NCBI RefSeq assembly: GCF_900106535.1
Contig: NZ_FNOH01000011.1
Span: 1-64,000 of the forward strand
Length of the DNA: 64,000 nt
Direction: 5' to 3'
Source of the DNA: Myxococcus xanthus
GTDB lineage: Bacteria; Myxococcota; Myxococcia; Myxococcales; Myxococcaceae
Every line of letters begins with the position of its first letter. Positions within the stretch are counted from its first letter, which is position 1. Under the pieces are notes generated by a model that was given only the letters and a program-made list of their open reading frames with translations, ran no database searches and was not told where the DNA came from. Of this stretch, positions 1 through 7,961 are shown in pieces. The translations under genes were made by a program, and so were the position numbers.

Positions 1-107
1 AGCACCTTGGTGATGGCGGCCGTCAGCGACGTCTTGCCGTGGTCCACGTGTCCGATCGTGCCGATGTTCACGTGGGGCTTGTTACGCTCGAACTTCTCCT
101 TGGCCAT
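1..107 (-). CDS. tuf: Elongation factor Tu, N-terminal fragment
   Basis: Only the first 35 residues are inside the window; the gene continues beyond position 1. The visible part matches the EF-Tu N-terminus, with the G1 nucleotide-binding motif GHVDHGKT at residues 19-26. EF-Tu is the cytoplasmic GTPase that delivers aminoacyl-tRNA to the ribosome. The ATG at 105-107 has a GAGGAG ribosome binding site four bases upstream. The gene follows four tRNA genes on the same strand, the tRNA-tufB arrangement known from E. coli, so it is probably co-transcribed with them from the promoter at 608-636. Bacteria often carry a second tuf copy in the str operon; which copy this is cannot be told from the fragment alone, although the tRNA context favours the tufB type. 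Confidence 0.97.
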
Positions 108-126
108 GACACTCCTCAAAAATAAA

Positions 127-202
127 TGGAGCCCTGAACCAGGATTGAACTGGTGACCTCATCCTTACCAAGGATGCGCTCTGCCAACTGAGCTATCAGG
201 GC
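127..202 (-). tRNA. tRNA-Thr (anticodon GGT)
   Basis: A full cloverleaf can be drawn: acceptor GCCCTGA pairs with TCAGGGC, the anticodon stem-loop carries GGT, and the T-arm holds TTCAATC. The terminal CCA is encoded (TGG at 127-129 on the plus strand). It is the last tRNA before tuf, corresponding to E. coli thrT. Confidence 0.97.
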
Positions 203-227
203 TTGGCGATGCTGTGACTACAACATT

Positions 228-303
<76 letters not shown>

Positions 304-313
304 AATTGCCGAG

Positions 314-397
314 TGGAGGGAGATGGATTCGAACCATCGAAGGCGTAGAGCCGGCAGATTTACAGTCTGCTCCCTTTGGCCGCTTGGGTATCCCTCC
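314..397 (-). tRNA. tRNA-Tyr (anticodon GTA)
   Basis: This is a class II tRNA of 84 bases with a long variable arm. Acceptor GGAGGGA pairs with TCCCTCC, the anticodon is GTA inside stem CAGAC/ATCTG, and the discriminator is A. The 3' CCA is not encoded (the next bases read CTC) and must be added by nucleotidyltransferase. It corresponds to tyrU of the E. coli cluster. Confidence 0.97.
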
Positions 398-453
398 AGA
401 TATTCACTTGTCCTACCACATCCCGGGCCCTCATCCGCGGCCCCGTCCAACCT

Positions 454-526
454 GGCCGGCGGCGGGATTTGAACCCGCGACCTACTGATTACAAATCAGT
501 TGCTCTACCAGCTGAGCTACACCGGC
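454..526 (-). tRNA. tRNA-Thr (anticodon TGT)
   Basis: This is the first tRNA of the cluster, 73 bases long. Acceptor GCCGGTG pairs with CGCCGGC (one G-T pair), the anticodon loop carries TGT in stem CTGAT/ATCAG, and the T-loop is TTCAAAT. The 3' CCA is not encoded. By this folding the discriminator base is C, which is unusual because bacterial tRNA-Thr normally has A or T there. Confidence 0.95.
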
Positions 527-607
527 ACTCATCCGGTACTGCGACTGCCGCCCTACCCCGCCCCAGCGACTCCGTCAACCACCCGTCACCGCCCTGAGAG
601 GGGCGCC

Positions 608-636
608 CTTCTAGAATTCCCGTTCGCCCAAGTCAA
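608..636 (-). promoter_or_regulatory. Probable sigma-70-type promoter of the tRNA-tuf operon
   Basis: On the minus strand a TTGACT -35 box (631-636) is separated by exactly 17 bases from a TAGAAG -10 box (608-613). It lies about 80 bases upstream of the first tRNA, directly between rlmB and the cluster. The -35 box matches the consensus at five of six bases and the -10 box at four of six. Inferred from sequence only. Confidence 0.6.
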
Positions 637-658
637 GGAGATTGATCCCAAACTTCAG

Positions 659-1507
659 CTACCGGCCGGAGACGGTGCCCCGCTGGCGGGCGACCTCGTA
701 TAGCAGAATGCCGGCCGAAACGGATGCATTCAATGAACCGACCTGACCCGCCATCGGAATCCGGAGGCGGAAGTCGCAGTGCTTGAGCACTCCGTCCCGG
801 ACGCCTGCCCCCTCGGCCCCCACGACGAGCGCCAACGGCCCGTCGAGCCGGGCACTCCACATGGGCTCCTTGGCGTCGACGTCCGCCGCGGCGACCCACA
901 GGCCGGCTTCCTTCAGTTCCTCCAGAGCCCGGGAGATGTTCACCACCCGCGCGATGCGGCTGTGCTCCACGGCCCCGGCGGACGCCTTGGCCACGGTGCC
1001 CGTCACCTGCACCGCCCGGTCCTTGGCAATCACCACGCCGTGGGCCCCCAGCGCATCCGCGGAGCGGATGATGGCTCCCAGATTGTGCGGGTCCTGGATT
1101 CCGTCCAGCACGACCACCAGGGGAGGCTGTCCCAGTGCCTTCGCGGCCTCCAGGAGATCCTCCAGCTCCGCGTACTTGAAGCCGCGCAGCTCGACCACCA
1201 CGCCCTGGTGAACGCCGCCCTCCGCCAGCGTACCCAGGCGCTCGCGCGTCACCTTCTCCACGCGAATGCCGAACTCGCGAGCCCGGCTGAGCAGCTCTCC
1301 CGCCGCTCGGGCGCCGAGCTGCCCCTCCACCAGGAACAAGCGCTCCACCTCGTCCGGCCGGGCCCGAAGGGCCGCCAGGACGGGATTCACCCCGTAGACG
1401 AAACGGGAGGCTTCGCCGCCTCCGCGCTCGCCCCGGCTGGCGCGCTGGGGGACTTCTTCGCTTGCGCGCTCACCACCACGGCCGCCCTTGGAAGAACGCT
1501 CACGCAT
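659..1507 (-). CDS. rlmB: 23S rRNA (guanosine-2'-O-)-methyltransferase RlmB (TrmH/SpoU family)
   Basis: A 282-residue SPOUT methyltransferase, expected to methylate the 2'-O of G2251 in 23S rRNA using S-adenosylmethionine. It shows an N-terminal substrate-binding domain beginning near FVYGVNPVLAAL (37-48), the family motif DPHNLGAIIRSADALG (139-154), the GAEGAGV motif, and the C-terminal SLNASVSAGI motif (258-267) that forms the trefoil-knot cofactor site. The first 35 residues are a basic, Gly/Arg/Ser/Glu-rich extension not typical of the E. coli enzyme (243 aa). A later start is possible because that tail is not conserved. The gene is on the same strand as the DsbD-alpha-like gene upstream, six bases apart, so the two are probably co-transcribed. 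RlmB and TrmH paralogues are close; RlmB is preferred because of the N-terminal domain. Confidence 0.88.
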   Translation of the reverse strand: MRERSSKGGRGGERASEEVPQRASRGERGGGEASRFVYGVNPVLAALRARPDEVERLFLVEGQLGARAAGELLSRAREFGIRVEKVTRERLGTLAEGGVHQGVVVELRGFKYAELEDLLEAAKALGQPPLVVVLDGIQDPHNLGAIIRSADALGAHGVVIAKDRAVQVTGTVAKASAGAVEHSRIARVVNISRALEELKEAGLWVAAADVDAKEPMWSARLDGPLALVVGAEGAGVRDGVLKHCDFRLRIPMAGQVGSLNASVSAGILLYEVARQRGTVSGR

Positions 1508-1513
1508 GGGAAC

Positions 1514-1963
1514 TCAGAGGACCTCGACAGGAAGGGAGAAGGTCTTCTGCTGACGTGCGCAGATCTTCTCCGTGCAGATGAAGAAGACGAGCTTCGCGTC
1601 CACGGAGCCCTTGCCCGCGGCGGCCGTCGTGAAGGGGACCTCGAAGCGAGGGTCCGCGAAGGCTTGACCCTCGGCCTTCTTCGCCACGGAGTCCGCCAGG
1701 ACCAGCTTCTCCTTGGCCGGAGTCAACTGACTCCCCTTCACCTCAAGCTTCAACGGCGCCTCGTCGGAGACATGGGCCCCCGCCTTCGTCTTGATGGCGA
1801 GGACGAAGGTCCCCTTCTCCCCCGCCTTGACCTGGGTCGAGGTCCCCTCGGTGGAGACCTCATACAGTGAGGCCGGATCCACATCCGCGGCCAGTACGGG
1901 CGCGGAGCAGGTCACTGCCGCCAGCAGGGCGGCGAGGGAGGAAAGGCGTTGGCGACGAAGCAT
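1514..1963 (-). CDS. Exported protein with DsbD-alpha-like (disulfide corrector) domain
   Basis: A 149-residue protein with a classical signal peptide (MLRRQRL, a hydrophobic core, then cleavage near APVLAAD). The mature part is predicted all-beta and ends with FFICTEKICARQQKTFSLPV, a pair of cysteines four residues apart followed by a SLPV strand. This resembles the N-terminal immunoglobulin-like domain of DsbD and free-standing homologues that relay reducing power in the periplasm. The ATG at 1961-1963 is preferred over an upstream one because AGGAG sits eight bases before it and it begins the signal peptide. It lies between rimK and rlmB on the same strand, with little intergenic space. 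The redox role is inferred from the CxxxxC ending; no separate thioredoxin gene is nearby. Confidence 0.6.
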   Translation of the reverse strand: MLRRQRLSSLAALLAAVTCSAPVLAADVDPASLYEVSTEGTSTQVKAGEKGTFVLAIKTKAGAHVSDEAPLKLEVKGSQLTPAKEKLVLADSVAKKAEGQAFADPRFEVPFTTAAAGKGSVDAKLVFFICTEKICARQQKTFSLPVEVL

Positions 1964-2025
1964 GGGCGTCTCCTGGAAACGATGGGTGCGTATCACGCTT
2001 GAGACAGCGGGGGCCGTCTTTCTCT

Positions 2026-3027
2026 TCACGCGCCGCCTTCGCCGGTCCGAGCGCGGCGCCCCGTGCCCTTCCGGTCCACAGGGAGCTGGGCAGGCTCAGA
2101 TGACGCGGGCAGGGCCGACGGAGGCGACAGGTCCGGCACGGACACGGGCGGCTCCCCCGCCACGAGCGCTTCCGCGCGGATGATGATGAGCGAGGCCAGG
2201 TCCACGCCCGTCACCGCCTCCATCTCAGGAAGCGCGGGGGAGCTGTTCACCTCGAAGATCTTGGGTTGGCCCTGCACGTCGAGCAGGTCCACCGCCGCCA
2301 CTTCGAGCCCGATGAGCCGGGTGGCCTTCTCCGCGGTGGCTCGCTGGGCGGGTGACAGCTCGTGCGCCTCCAGCCGGGCCCCCTTGATGAGGGTGTGCGC
2401 CAGGCGCCCGGGGCGCGGGCGGCGACGAACCGCGGCCACCGCCTGCCCACCCACGACGAGCACACGGACGTCGATGCCCGTGCTCTTCACGTACTCCTGC
2501 ATCACGAGATTGTGCCCCAGCCCCAGGACGGCCTCGAGCGCGGCCTCCAGCGACTGGAGGCTCTCGCACACCATGACGCCGTGCTTCTCCTGCCCCTGCA
2601 GCAGTTTGACGAGGACGGGCACGCCGCCCAGCAAGCCCACCATCTCCTTGAGGTGAGCCGCGTCGCGCGCCATCACCGTCGACGGAATGTCGATGCCGTG
2701 CGCCGAGAGCAGTTGCAGCGAGCGCATCTTGTTGCGCGACTGCGCGATGGCCTGCGCGTGGTTGACGAGCGAGACCCGCGCCAGGCCGAACTGATTCACC
2801 ACGGCCAGGCCATAGTTACTGATGGACTGGGCGATGCGGGGGAGGACGACGTCCGTGGGCGCCAGCTTCTTGCGGCCGTAGTAGAGCGTGGCGCTGCGCC
2901 CATCGAGGTGCATCTGCACGCGGAGTGGGTTGAGGACCCGCACCCGGTGCCCTCTTGCGCGCGCCACCTCGACAAGTCGCCGAGTGGACGGGATGGAAGC
3001 GGAGCGCGAGAGGATCGTGGCTTTCAT
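2026..3027 (-). CDS. rimK: RimK-like ATP-grasp ligase
   Basis: A 333-residue ATP-grasp enzyme resembling RimK, which adds glutamate residues to the C-terminus of ribosomal protein S6. It shows the N-terminal preATP-grasp fold (ILSRSASIPSTRRLVEVA), the lysine-bearing segment VPVLVKLLQGQEKHGVMV, and the metal-binding segment FEVNSSPAL with E259 and N261. E. coli RimK is 300 residues. The extra 35-40 residues here are a C-terminal Pro/Ser/Arg-rich tail, probably disordered. The protein is cytoplasmic. It is transcribed toward the DsbD-alpha-like gene 62 bases downstream. Because ATP-grasp ligases vary in substrate (S6 glutamylation, F420 or lysine-biosynthesis relatives), the S6 assignment is by closest resemblance only. 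Confidence 0.8.
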   Translation of the reverse strand: MKATILSRSASIPSTRRLVEVARARGHRVRVLNPLRVQMHLDGRSATLYYGRKKLAPTDVVLPRIAQSISNYGLAVVNQFGLARVSLVNHAQAIAQSRNKMRSLQLLSAHGIDIPSTVMARDAAHLKEMVGLLGGVPVLVKLLQGQEKHGVMVCESLQSLEAALEAVLGLGHNLVMQEYVKSTGIDVRVLVVGGQAVAAVRRRPRPGRLAHTLIKGARLEAHELSPAQRATAEKATRLIGLEVAAVDLLDVQGQPKIFEVNSSPALPEMEAVTGVDLASLIIIRAEALVAGEPPVSVPDLSPPSALPASSEPAQLPVDRKGTGRRARTGEGGA

Positions 3028-3108
3028 GAGCGGGGCGGCCGTTCCGGGGAGAGAGGGACCTATAATCCCCGCCCCTCGCCGGGTAAAGCCGCCCCGCGAA
3101 CCGCTGGA

Positions 3109-4359
3109 CTAGCGCTGACGGATGGCCCGCACTTCAATCTTCACGGGCGCCTCCGGGGTGGAGGCCAGGATGCGCTCGCAGATCTGTCCCGTGAAGCGCA
3201 CACCGTCGTCATTCAGCGTCCAGGTGCTGTCGCTCGATGGAGTCCGCTCGCCTTCCACGTAGACCACGAGCAGCTTGGGGTCGGTCGGGCGCTGGGGACC
3301 ATCCAGCCGAATCAGGCAGGGCTCCGGGATCTTCACCGCCAGACTGATCTCCTCCAGAGCGCTGGCAAGTTCAGCCTGATTCCCGGCCTGGAAGAAGGAG
3401 CGGTTGCACAGCCCCGTGGTCGGGTTGCACGTGTCACCCTCGCCGCACGGGCGTTCCGCGCTACACGTACGTTTGAAGCCGCCCGCGCGCGCCATCGCTT
3501 CCAGCACTGCCGGCCCATCCCCCACCGCAGTCTCCGCACCAAAGCCGATCACGATGGTCTGAATGCCCTTTTCATGAAGCTCCCTTACAGCAGTCACGGA
3601 GGCATCGGTGTCCAGACATCCACGGTTGAGGTAACCACTCTGGCATTGGTTGCCCTCGATGGTGCACTTGCACAACTCCGGGTTCGCACCGCTGTTAGGG
3701 TTCGCCGCGTTGCAGTTTGGCAGGCCGTCCGTCAGGAGGATGACGAAGTTCTCCCGGTCGGGGTCCTGAAGCCCCTCAAGCCCTCCCACGAAGTTCAGAC
3801 TTCCGCTGGTCGGCGTCCCCCCAAGAGGCCGCCCCTCACCACCATTGGGGATGCCCTGCAGCAGGGTGTTGATTTCATTGGCGTGCGCCAGCAGCGAATC
3901 GTCATCCTCCTGCTCGGGCAGTGTCTTGAGCAGGGCTCCAGCAGTGGAGGCACGACACAAGTCCGGAATCGACTCTCCGCCCCGCGTCTCGGGATACGTC
4001 GTCAGCGCGAAACGAACGAAACGACCGCTGTTCTCAAGGAACTGCGGAACAACCGACTGCAGCGTGGTCCAACGCGTGGGGCAAACATCGACGTTGCACG
4101 GCGCTTCGCCACCGCAGGGAACTATGCTCCCTTTGAACTCCACGTCGCAGGCAGGCGACGGATTCACCGGGTACGTCATGGACCCGGAGGTATCCACCAA
4201 CAACATGATGTTGGGCTTGCTCTGACGGGCCTTGATGACCTCCTCAACCGTCGTCTGCGCGATGGCCAGCGGCTCCACCGGCTCGAAGTCGTACGTCTGA
4301 CAGGCCAGGACGACGGCGCCGACGGAGAGTGCACTCAGGAGGGGCAGCTTGGAGCGCAT
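3109..4359 (-). CDS. von Willebrand factor type A domain lipoprotein
   Basis: About 416 residues. A short signal peptide ends in the lipobox VVLAC (Cys20), so the protein is probably an outer-membrane or periplasmic lipoprotein. A VWA domain follows, with the MIDAS motif DTSGSM (56-61) and the later metal-site aspartate in LLTDGLPNC. Many cysteines (for example CNVDVCPT, CSAERPCGEGDTC) suggest disulfides in the periplasm. The family typically mediates metal-dependent adhesion or protein interaction; the partner here is unknown. Start choice is open: ATG at 4357-4359 is used here, but a TTG six bases upstream has the better-spaced AAGGA. It stands apart from its neighbours by 212 and 81 bases. 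Confidence 0.8.
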   Translation of the reverse strand: MRSKLPLLSALSVGAVVLACQTYDFEPVEPLAIAQTTVEEVIKARQSKPNIMLLVDTSGSMTYPVNPSPACDVEFKGSIVPCGGEAPCNVDVCPTRWTTLQSVVPQFLENSGRFVRFALTTYPETRGGESIPDLCRASTAGALLKTLPEQEDDDSLLAHANEINTLLQGIPNGGEGRPLGGTPTSGSLNFVGGLEGLQDPDRENFVILLTDGLPNCNAANPNSGANPELCKCTIEGNQCQSGYLNRGCLDTDASVTAVRELHEKGIQTIVIGFGAETAVGDGPAVLEAMARAGGFKRTCSAERPCGEGDTCNPTTGLCNRSFFQAGNQAELASALEEISLAVKIPEPCLIRLDGPQRPTDPKLLVVYVEGERTPSSDSTWTLNDDGVRFTGQICERILASTPEAPVKIEVRAIRQR

Positions 4360-4578
4360 AGGCAATGAATTCCTTCTGCTACTGGGGGACGCGGGACTTC
4401 CCGCGCGGCCGGGTTCTCCAAAGGGGGTACGGCGTGGCGACAGGTTACCGCGTCATTCCCGTCGGGCGCTACAGCATCGGCCGACTGATTCCGCGCCGTT
4501 TGGATGCCACTGCGACGTTACAGCCAGAGCGATACCTGGGCGGCCAAGAGCGGCGTACGTAGGGCCCAAGCCCACCGA

Positions 4579-4971
4579 CTATAGGGTGAGCACCCGTGCA
4601 CCCGCGGTCAGTCGCCAAATCGAGGCCATCCCCATCACTTCATCCAGGGTGCCCTCCAGCGACTCCGGTTCGTAGCCGCAGATGCGGACTGTGGTGTCGC
4701 AGGCGATCAGTCTGGCGCCCAGCGTGCGCGCTTCCGCCAGCATGTGCGGCGGCGCCAACACCCCGAGTGACTCCGCGCGTGCGAACTCCTCGTGCTCGCG
4801 CGCACTCGACGGCTGGCCGTAGGCGCCCCCCACGAGCTGGCGCAGCGCATCGAAGGCGAAGACGAAGTACACCTCGTCGCCCATGGCAGCGGCGGTGATT
4901 CCCATGGTGGCGGCCTGGAAGGCCGGCTCGTACGTGGCGTGCTGAAGAAAGAAGAGGACCCGTCCGGCCAT
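4579..4971 (-). CDS. DsrE/DsrF-like family protein
   Basis: A 130-residue single-domain protein with the DsrE-like alpha/beta fold: an N-terminal strand GRVLFFLQHATYE, the Ala/Met-rich helix AFQAATMGITAAAMGDEVYFVFAFDAL, and a C-terminal cysteine segment LIACDTTVRICGY. Family members carry or transfer sulfur as persulfides on a conserved cysteine, or act as peroxiredoxin-like proteins. The two cysteines near residues 93 and 101 are the likely reactive ones. No signal peptide is present, so it is cytoplasmic. It is divergent from the HEAT-repeat gene at 5061, with 89 bases between their starts including an AT-rich TATAAATT stretch at 5021-5028. No sulfur-oxidation partner genes are adjacent, so the pathway is unknown. 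Confidence 0.72.
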   Translation of the reverse strand: MAGRVLFFLQHATYEPAFQAATMGITAAAMGDEVYFVFAFDALRQLVGGAYGQPSSAREHEEFARAESLGVLAPPHMLAEARTLGARLIACDTTVRICGYEPESLEGTLDEVMGMASIWRLTAGARVLTL

Positions 4972-5060
4972 GACGCGCCGACCATAACGGGCTTCGCATC
5001 CCGTCGCGGCACCAATGACGTATAAATTGGAAACGTCCCTCTTCTGTCCGGGAAGCCCTC

Positions 5061-5714
5061 ATGGCGACCACCCTCCCCCCACGTCCTGGCGCCGGTTCCT
5101 CGTGGTCCCTCCGCCATCTCGCCTGGCGCCCCGTGGTGCTCGGAGGCTTCTTGCTCGCGGGGTCCGGAGGACTGGCCCGTATGAGTGCTTCCGCCAGTTC
5201 GGAGCCTGCCCTCGTCACCAGCGCGCCTTCGCCTGGCGCCGACGTCCATGCCCAGGTGGTCGCGCTCCTCGATGCAACGACGCGGACTGGCGCCCCATCA
5301 GATGACGCATGGAAGCGCCTGGGACCGGGAGCGGCGCCTGTCCTGTCGGCGCTCGTCGTGGACAAGGGCACCCCTACCGCGCGGCGGACGCTCGCCGTGT
5401 CCTCCCTGGCGCTGGTGGATCCATCAGGCGGCGCGGTGACCATCCGCGACGTGCTCGAGGACGCGAAGGCCCCGGCCGTGGTGCGTGCGAGCGCAGCGGA
5501 CGCCCTGCGCCAGTGCCTGGGGCTGGACGCCATCCCCACGCTCATCTCCCGGCTGCAGGACCCGGAATCACAGGTCCGGGAAGCCGTGGCCGTGGCGCTC
5601 GGGCGCCTGGGCGGGCAGCAGGCCCGGCAGGCGCTGGAGGACCGACTCCCCATCGAGGAGCGCGCCCTCGTCCGCGAGGCACTCCAGCGTGGACTCACGC
5701 TCGTCGAGCCCTGA
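5061..5714 (+). CDS. HEAT-repeat protein with N-terminal membrane anchor
   Basis: A 217-residue protein. Residues about 17-45 (LAWRPVVLGGFLLAGSGGLA) form a signal peptide or single membrane anchor, followed by a Ser/Ala-rich linker. From about residue 75 onward there are paired helices typical of HEAT/PBS-lyase repeats, for example AVVRASAADALRQCLG, AIPTLISRLQDPESQVREAV and LGRLGGQQARQALEDRL. Such solenoids act as protein-binding scaffolds; no enzymatic residues are seen. A GGAAG ribosome binding site precedes the ATG. It is followed 53 bases later by the HAD phosphatase gene on the same strand. The partner and role are unknown. Confidence 0.75.
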   Translation: MATTLPPRPGAGSSWSLRHLAWRPVVLGGFLLAGSGGLARMSASASSEPALVTSAPSPGADVHAQVVALLDATTRTGAPSDDAWKRLGPGAAPVLSALVVDKGTPTARRTLAVSSLALVDPSGGAVTIRDVLEDAKAPAVVRASAADALRQCLGLDAIPTLISRLQDPESQVREAVAVALGRLGGQQARQALEDRLPIEERALVREALQRGLTLVEP

Positions 5715-5767
5715 GGGGACACGGTCCGCCTGACTCCGGGCTCGCGTCGGCCCGGGGCTTCCATTAG

Positions 5768-6472
5768 ATGGGAGCCATGCGTCCCACCGTCCTCCTCTTC
5801 GATATCGATGGAACCCTGGTCACCACTGGCGGCGCGGGGCGCCGCTCCATGGAAGCCGCTTTCGAGAAGCTGCACGGGCGGCGGGACGCGTGCGACTCGT
5901 TCCCCATGTCCGGCATGACCGACCGGGCCATCGTCCGCAAGGCGATGCACATCATCGGCGTGGAGGACTCGGCCGCGGCCATCGACGCGGTCATCGACGC
6001 CTACGTCGCCCACCTCGCCGAAGAGGTCCACAAGGTGGATGACCAGCGATACCTCGTCTTCCCGGGCATGCGCGAGGCCGTGAAGGAGGCCCGGTCGCGG
6101 TCCGGGTTCGCCGTGGGACTGGGCACGGGCAACGTCCGTGAGGGCGCCCGCGTGAAGTTGGAGCGCGTGAGCATCTACGACCAGTTCGACTTCGGCGGCT
6201 TCGGCTGCGACAACGAGGACCGCACCGAGCTGATTCGCTGCGGCGCCAAGGCCGGCGCCGCAAAGCTGGGCGTCCCCGTGGAGGAATGCCGGGTCGTCGT
6301 CATCGGCGATACGCCCAAGGACGTCCATGCGGCCCAGGGCGTCGGCGCCGAGTGCATCGGCGTGGGGACCGGGACCTTCTCCGTGCAGGCCATCCTCGAC
6401 GCAGGGGCCACGGTCGCCTTTCCTGACTTCTCGCATCCCCAGGCCCTGGAGATTCTGCTCGGCGGGCGCTGA
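5768..6472 (+). CDS. HAD-superfamily phosphatase (phosphoglycolate phosphatase-like)
   Basis: A 234-residue HAD hydrolase. Motif I is DIDGTLV (Asp nucleophile at about residue 13), motif II is the GTGN threonine segment (VGLGTGNVREGARVKLE), and motif IV is VVVIGDTPKDV. An alpha-helical C1 cap lies between motifs I and II, as in phosphoglycolate phosphatase and beta-phosphoglucomutase relatives. The predicted reaction is hydrolysis of a small phosphorylated metabolite in the cytoplasm; the substrate is not defined by the sequence. An alternative ATG nine bases downstream gives the usual short N-terminus (MRPTVLLFD), and both are plausible. The gene follows the HEAT-repeat gene and precedes the Ala-rich gene at 6545 on the same strand. 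Confidence 0.85.
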   Translation: MGAMRPTVLLFDIDGTLVTTGGAGRRSMEAAFEKLHGRRDACDSFPMSGMTDRAIVRKAMHIIGVEDSAAAIDAVIDAYVAHLAEEVHKVDDQRYLVFPGMREAVKEARSRSGFAVGLGTGNVREGARVKLERVSIYDQFDFGGFGCDNEDRTELIRCGAKAGAAKLGVPVEECRVVVIGDTPKDVHAAQGVGAECIGVGTGTFSVQAILDAGATVAFPDFSHPQALEILLGGR

Positions 6473-6544
6473 GTCCCCTGCCCGTCCGCTCGGTGCTCGG
6501 CGCCGGGTGTGCTATCTCCCGCCGCCCTTCCGAGGAGCCGCCGC

Positions 6545-7948
6545 ATGTCGTCCACGCTCGAATCGTACGAGCTCATCCGCTTCGCCGAAGCCTTCGAGGC
6601 CCGCCTCGCCACGGCGGGGGAAATGCTCACCGGCAGGCCCGGCCTCGACGCCGAAAAGGGCTGGCTGACCACCGCGCTGGAACTGGTGCGCACCGCGCGC
6701 GCGCCCACCGAGGGCGTGCTCGACCGTGTGAAGGACCTCCCCGAGTTGGAAGAGGCTCGCGAGGAGTATGCGTTCCACCAGCAGGGCATGTGGGTGGACG
6801 TGCTGGAGAAGCTGCTCGCCGGTATCACCTTCACCGCCAGCAGCCGCGCGCCCGTCATCGAGGCCCTCTTCCCTCACCTGAAGTTCCCGCAACTGCGGCG
6901 AGCCCCCCGCGAAGCCGTCCTCGAGTACGCGACGTCCTACGAGCGGCGCACGAAGAGCGCTTATGTGACGCGCATCTTCGCCCGGGATGACTTCGCACTC
7001 GTGCGGCCCGTCATGGAACAGGTGCTGACCGCCCATACCGCGTGGCGCTCTAGCCATGAGCCGTCGCCCCTGACGCTGGAACAGGAGGCCCTCCTTCGTG
7101 AGGAACTGGTGTCGCTCGGCCGGAAGCTCGAGCAGTCGCTTCGACAGGCGCGACTGCTGGCCGAAGCCGCGCTCGTGCCCGCCCCCACTGTCTATGAGGC
7201 CGCCGGGCTGAACCTCAAGCCCAAGCGCCGCGCGGGACGGGGGCTGACGCTCTCCGACGACGCGCTGGCTGGCTTCGATGAGCCGACCGACTCCATGGAG
7301 CCCACCGAGGCCGAACTCGCCGAGGTCGCGGCACTGGATTCAGGTGGCGACATCGCAAGCCCTGCTGCCGTGGCACCGTCGGCCGCTCGCGGCGACACGG
7401 CGGCGGAGGGTGGCGACTCGTCCGCCAGCGCAGCCAGCCCAGAGGTGCTCCAGGACTCTGGCGCAGAGCGCTCGGACAACGGTGGCGACTCGGGCCCAGT
7501 GGGTGGCGCCGAGCTGAAGGCCGAGGGCTTGTCCTCCACGACAGAGACCGGCGTGGCCTCCGCGAGCACTGCTTCTGAGTCGAACGATGGCGCTGTCGCC
7601 CAGCCGGAAGCAGCTGCCGAGGGCGCGGAACTCGCGGACAAGGCCGCTGTGGACAAGGCGGCCCGGGTCGACGGGGGCGATGCGTCCCCTCAAGCCACGG
7701 ATGGAGCGGTGACGAACGACAGCCGGCCCGCGACTACCGACGAGGCCGCCGCGCAAGCCCGTAACGAGGCATCCTCTACCGCGCCACGCGGCGCGCGACG
7801 GGGTCGCAAGAAGGCCGATGCAGCGGAGCCTGCCGCGACCGAGGCCACCGAACCTCCGGCCTCGGGGGCGGCTCAGGTGCCTCGCATCCGAAAGAAGAAG
7901 GCTTCCTCGCAGTCCGCCCCACCGACTCCCGACGCGGACACGCCTTAA
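6545..7948 (+). CDS. Conserved hypothetical protein with Ala/Ser/Glu-rich low-complexity tail
   Basis: A 467-residue protein of unknown function. The first 225 residues look globular and largely helical (starting SSTLESYELIRFAEAFEARLA). From about residue 230 the protein becomes acidic, Ala/Ser/Asp-rich low complexity, and it ends in basic clusters (RRGARRGRKK-like and RIRKKKA). The ATG at 6545 is chosen over an upstream in-frame start because GAGGA lies eight bases before it. It ends 13 bases before hrpB, so the two are probably co-transcribed. No signal peptide or membrane segment was seen. The acidic/basic tail may bind nucleic acid or protein partners, but that is only inference. Confidence 0.65.
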   Translation: MSSTLESYELIRFAEAFEARLATAGEMLTGRPGLDAEKGWLTTALELVRTARAPTEGVLDRVKDLPELEEAREEYAFHQQGMWVDVLEKLLAGITFTASSRAPVIEALFPHLKFPQLRRAPREAVLEYATSYERRTKSAYVTRIFARDDFALVRPVMEQVLTAHTAWRSSHEPSPLTLEQEALLREELVSLGRKLEQSLRQARLLAEAALVPAPTVYEAAGLNLKPKRRAGRGLTLSDDALAGFDEPTDSMEPTEAELAEVAALDSGGDIASPAAVAPSAARGDTAAEGGDSSASAASPEVLQDSGAERSDNGGDSGPVGGAELKAEGLSSTTETGVASASTASESNDGAVAQPEAAAEGAELADKAAVDKAARVDGGDASPQATDGAVTNDSRPATTDEAAAQARNEASSTAPRGARRGRKKADAAEPAATEATEPPASGAAQVPRIRKKKASSQSAPPTPDADTP

Positions 7949-7961
7949 AGGACACCGGGCC

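Noticed and set aside
2362-4368. A 668-codon plus-strand frame opposite the rimK and VWA genes
   Set aside because: It spans two opposite-strand genes with solid family matches and the gap between them, and has Arg/His-rich low-information composition.
5021-5028. TATAAATT as a promoter for the HEAT-repeat or DsrE-like gene
   Set aside because: It is a good -10 sequence but no acceptable -35 lies at 16-18 bases on either strand, so it is mentioned only as an AT-rich stretch.
4640-6436. A 598-codon minus-strand frame opposite the HEAT-repeat and HAD genes
   Set aside because: It overlaps two recognisable plus-strand genes and the DsrE-like gene in another frame, with Arg/Ser-rich content and no motif.
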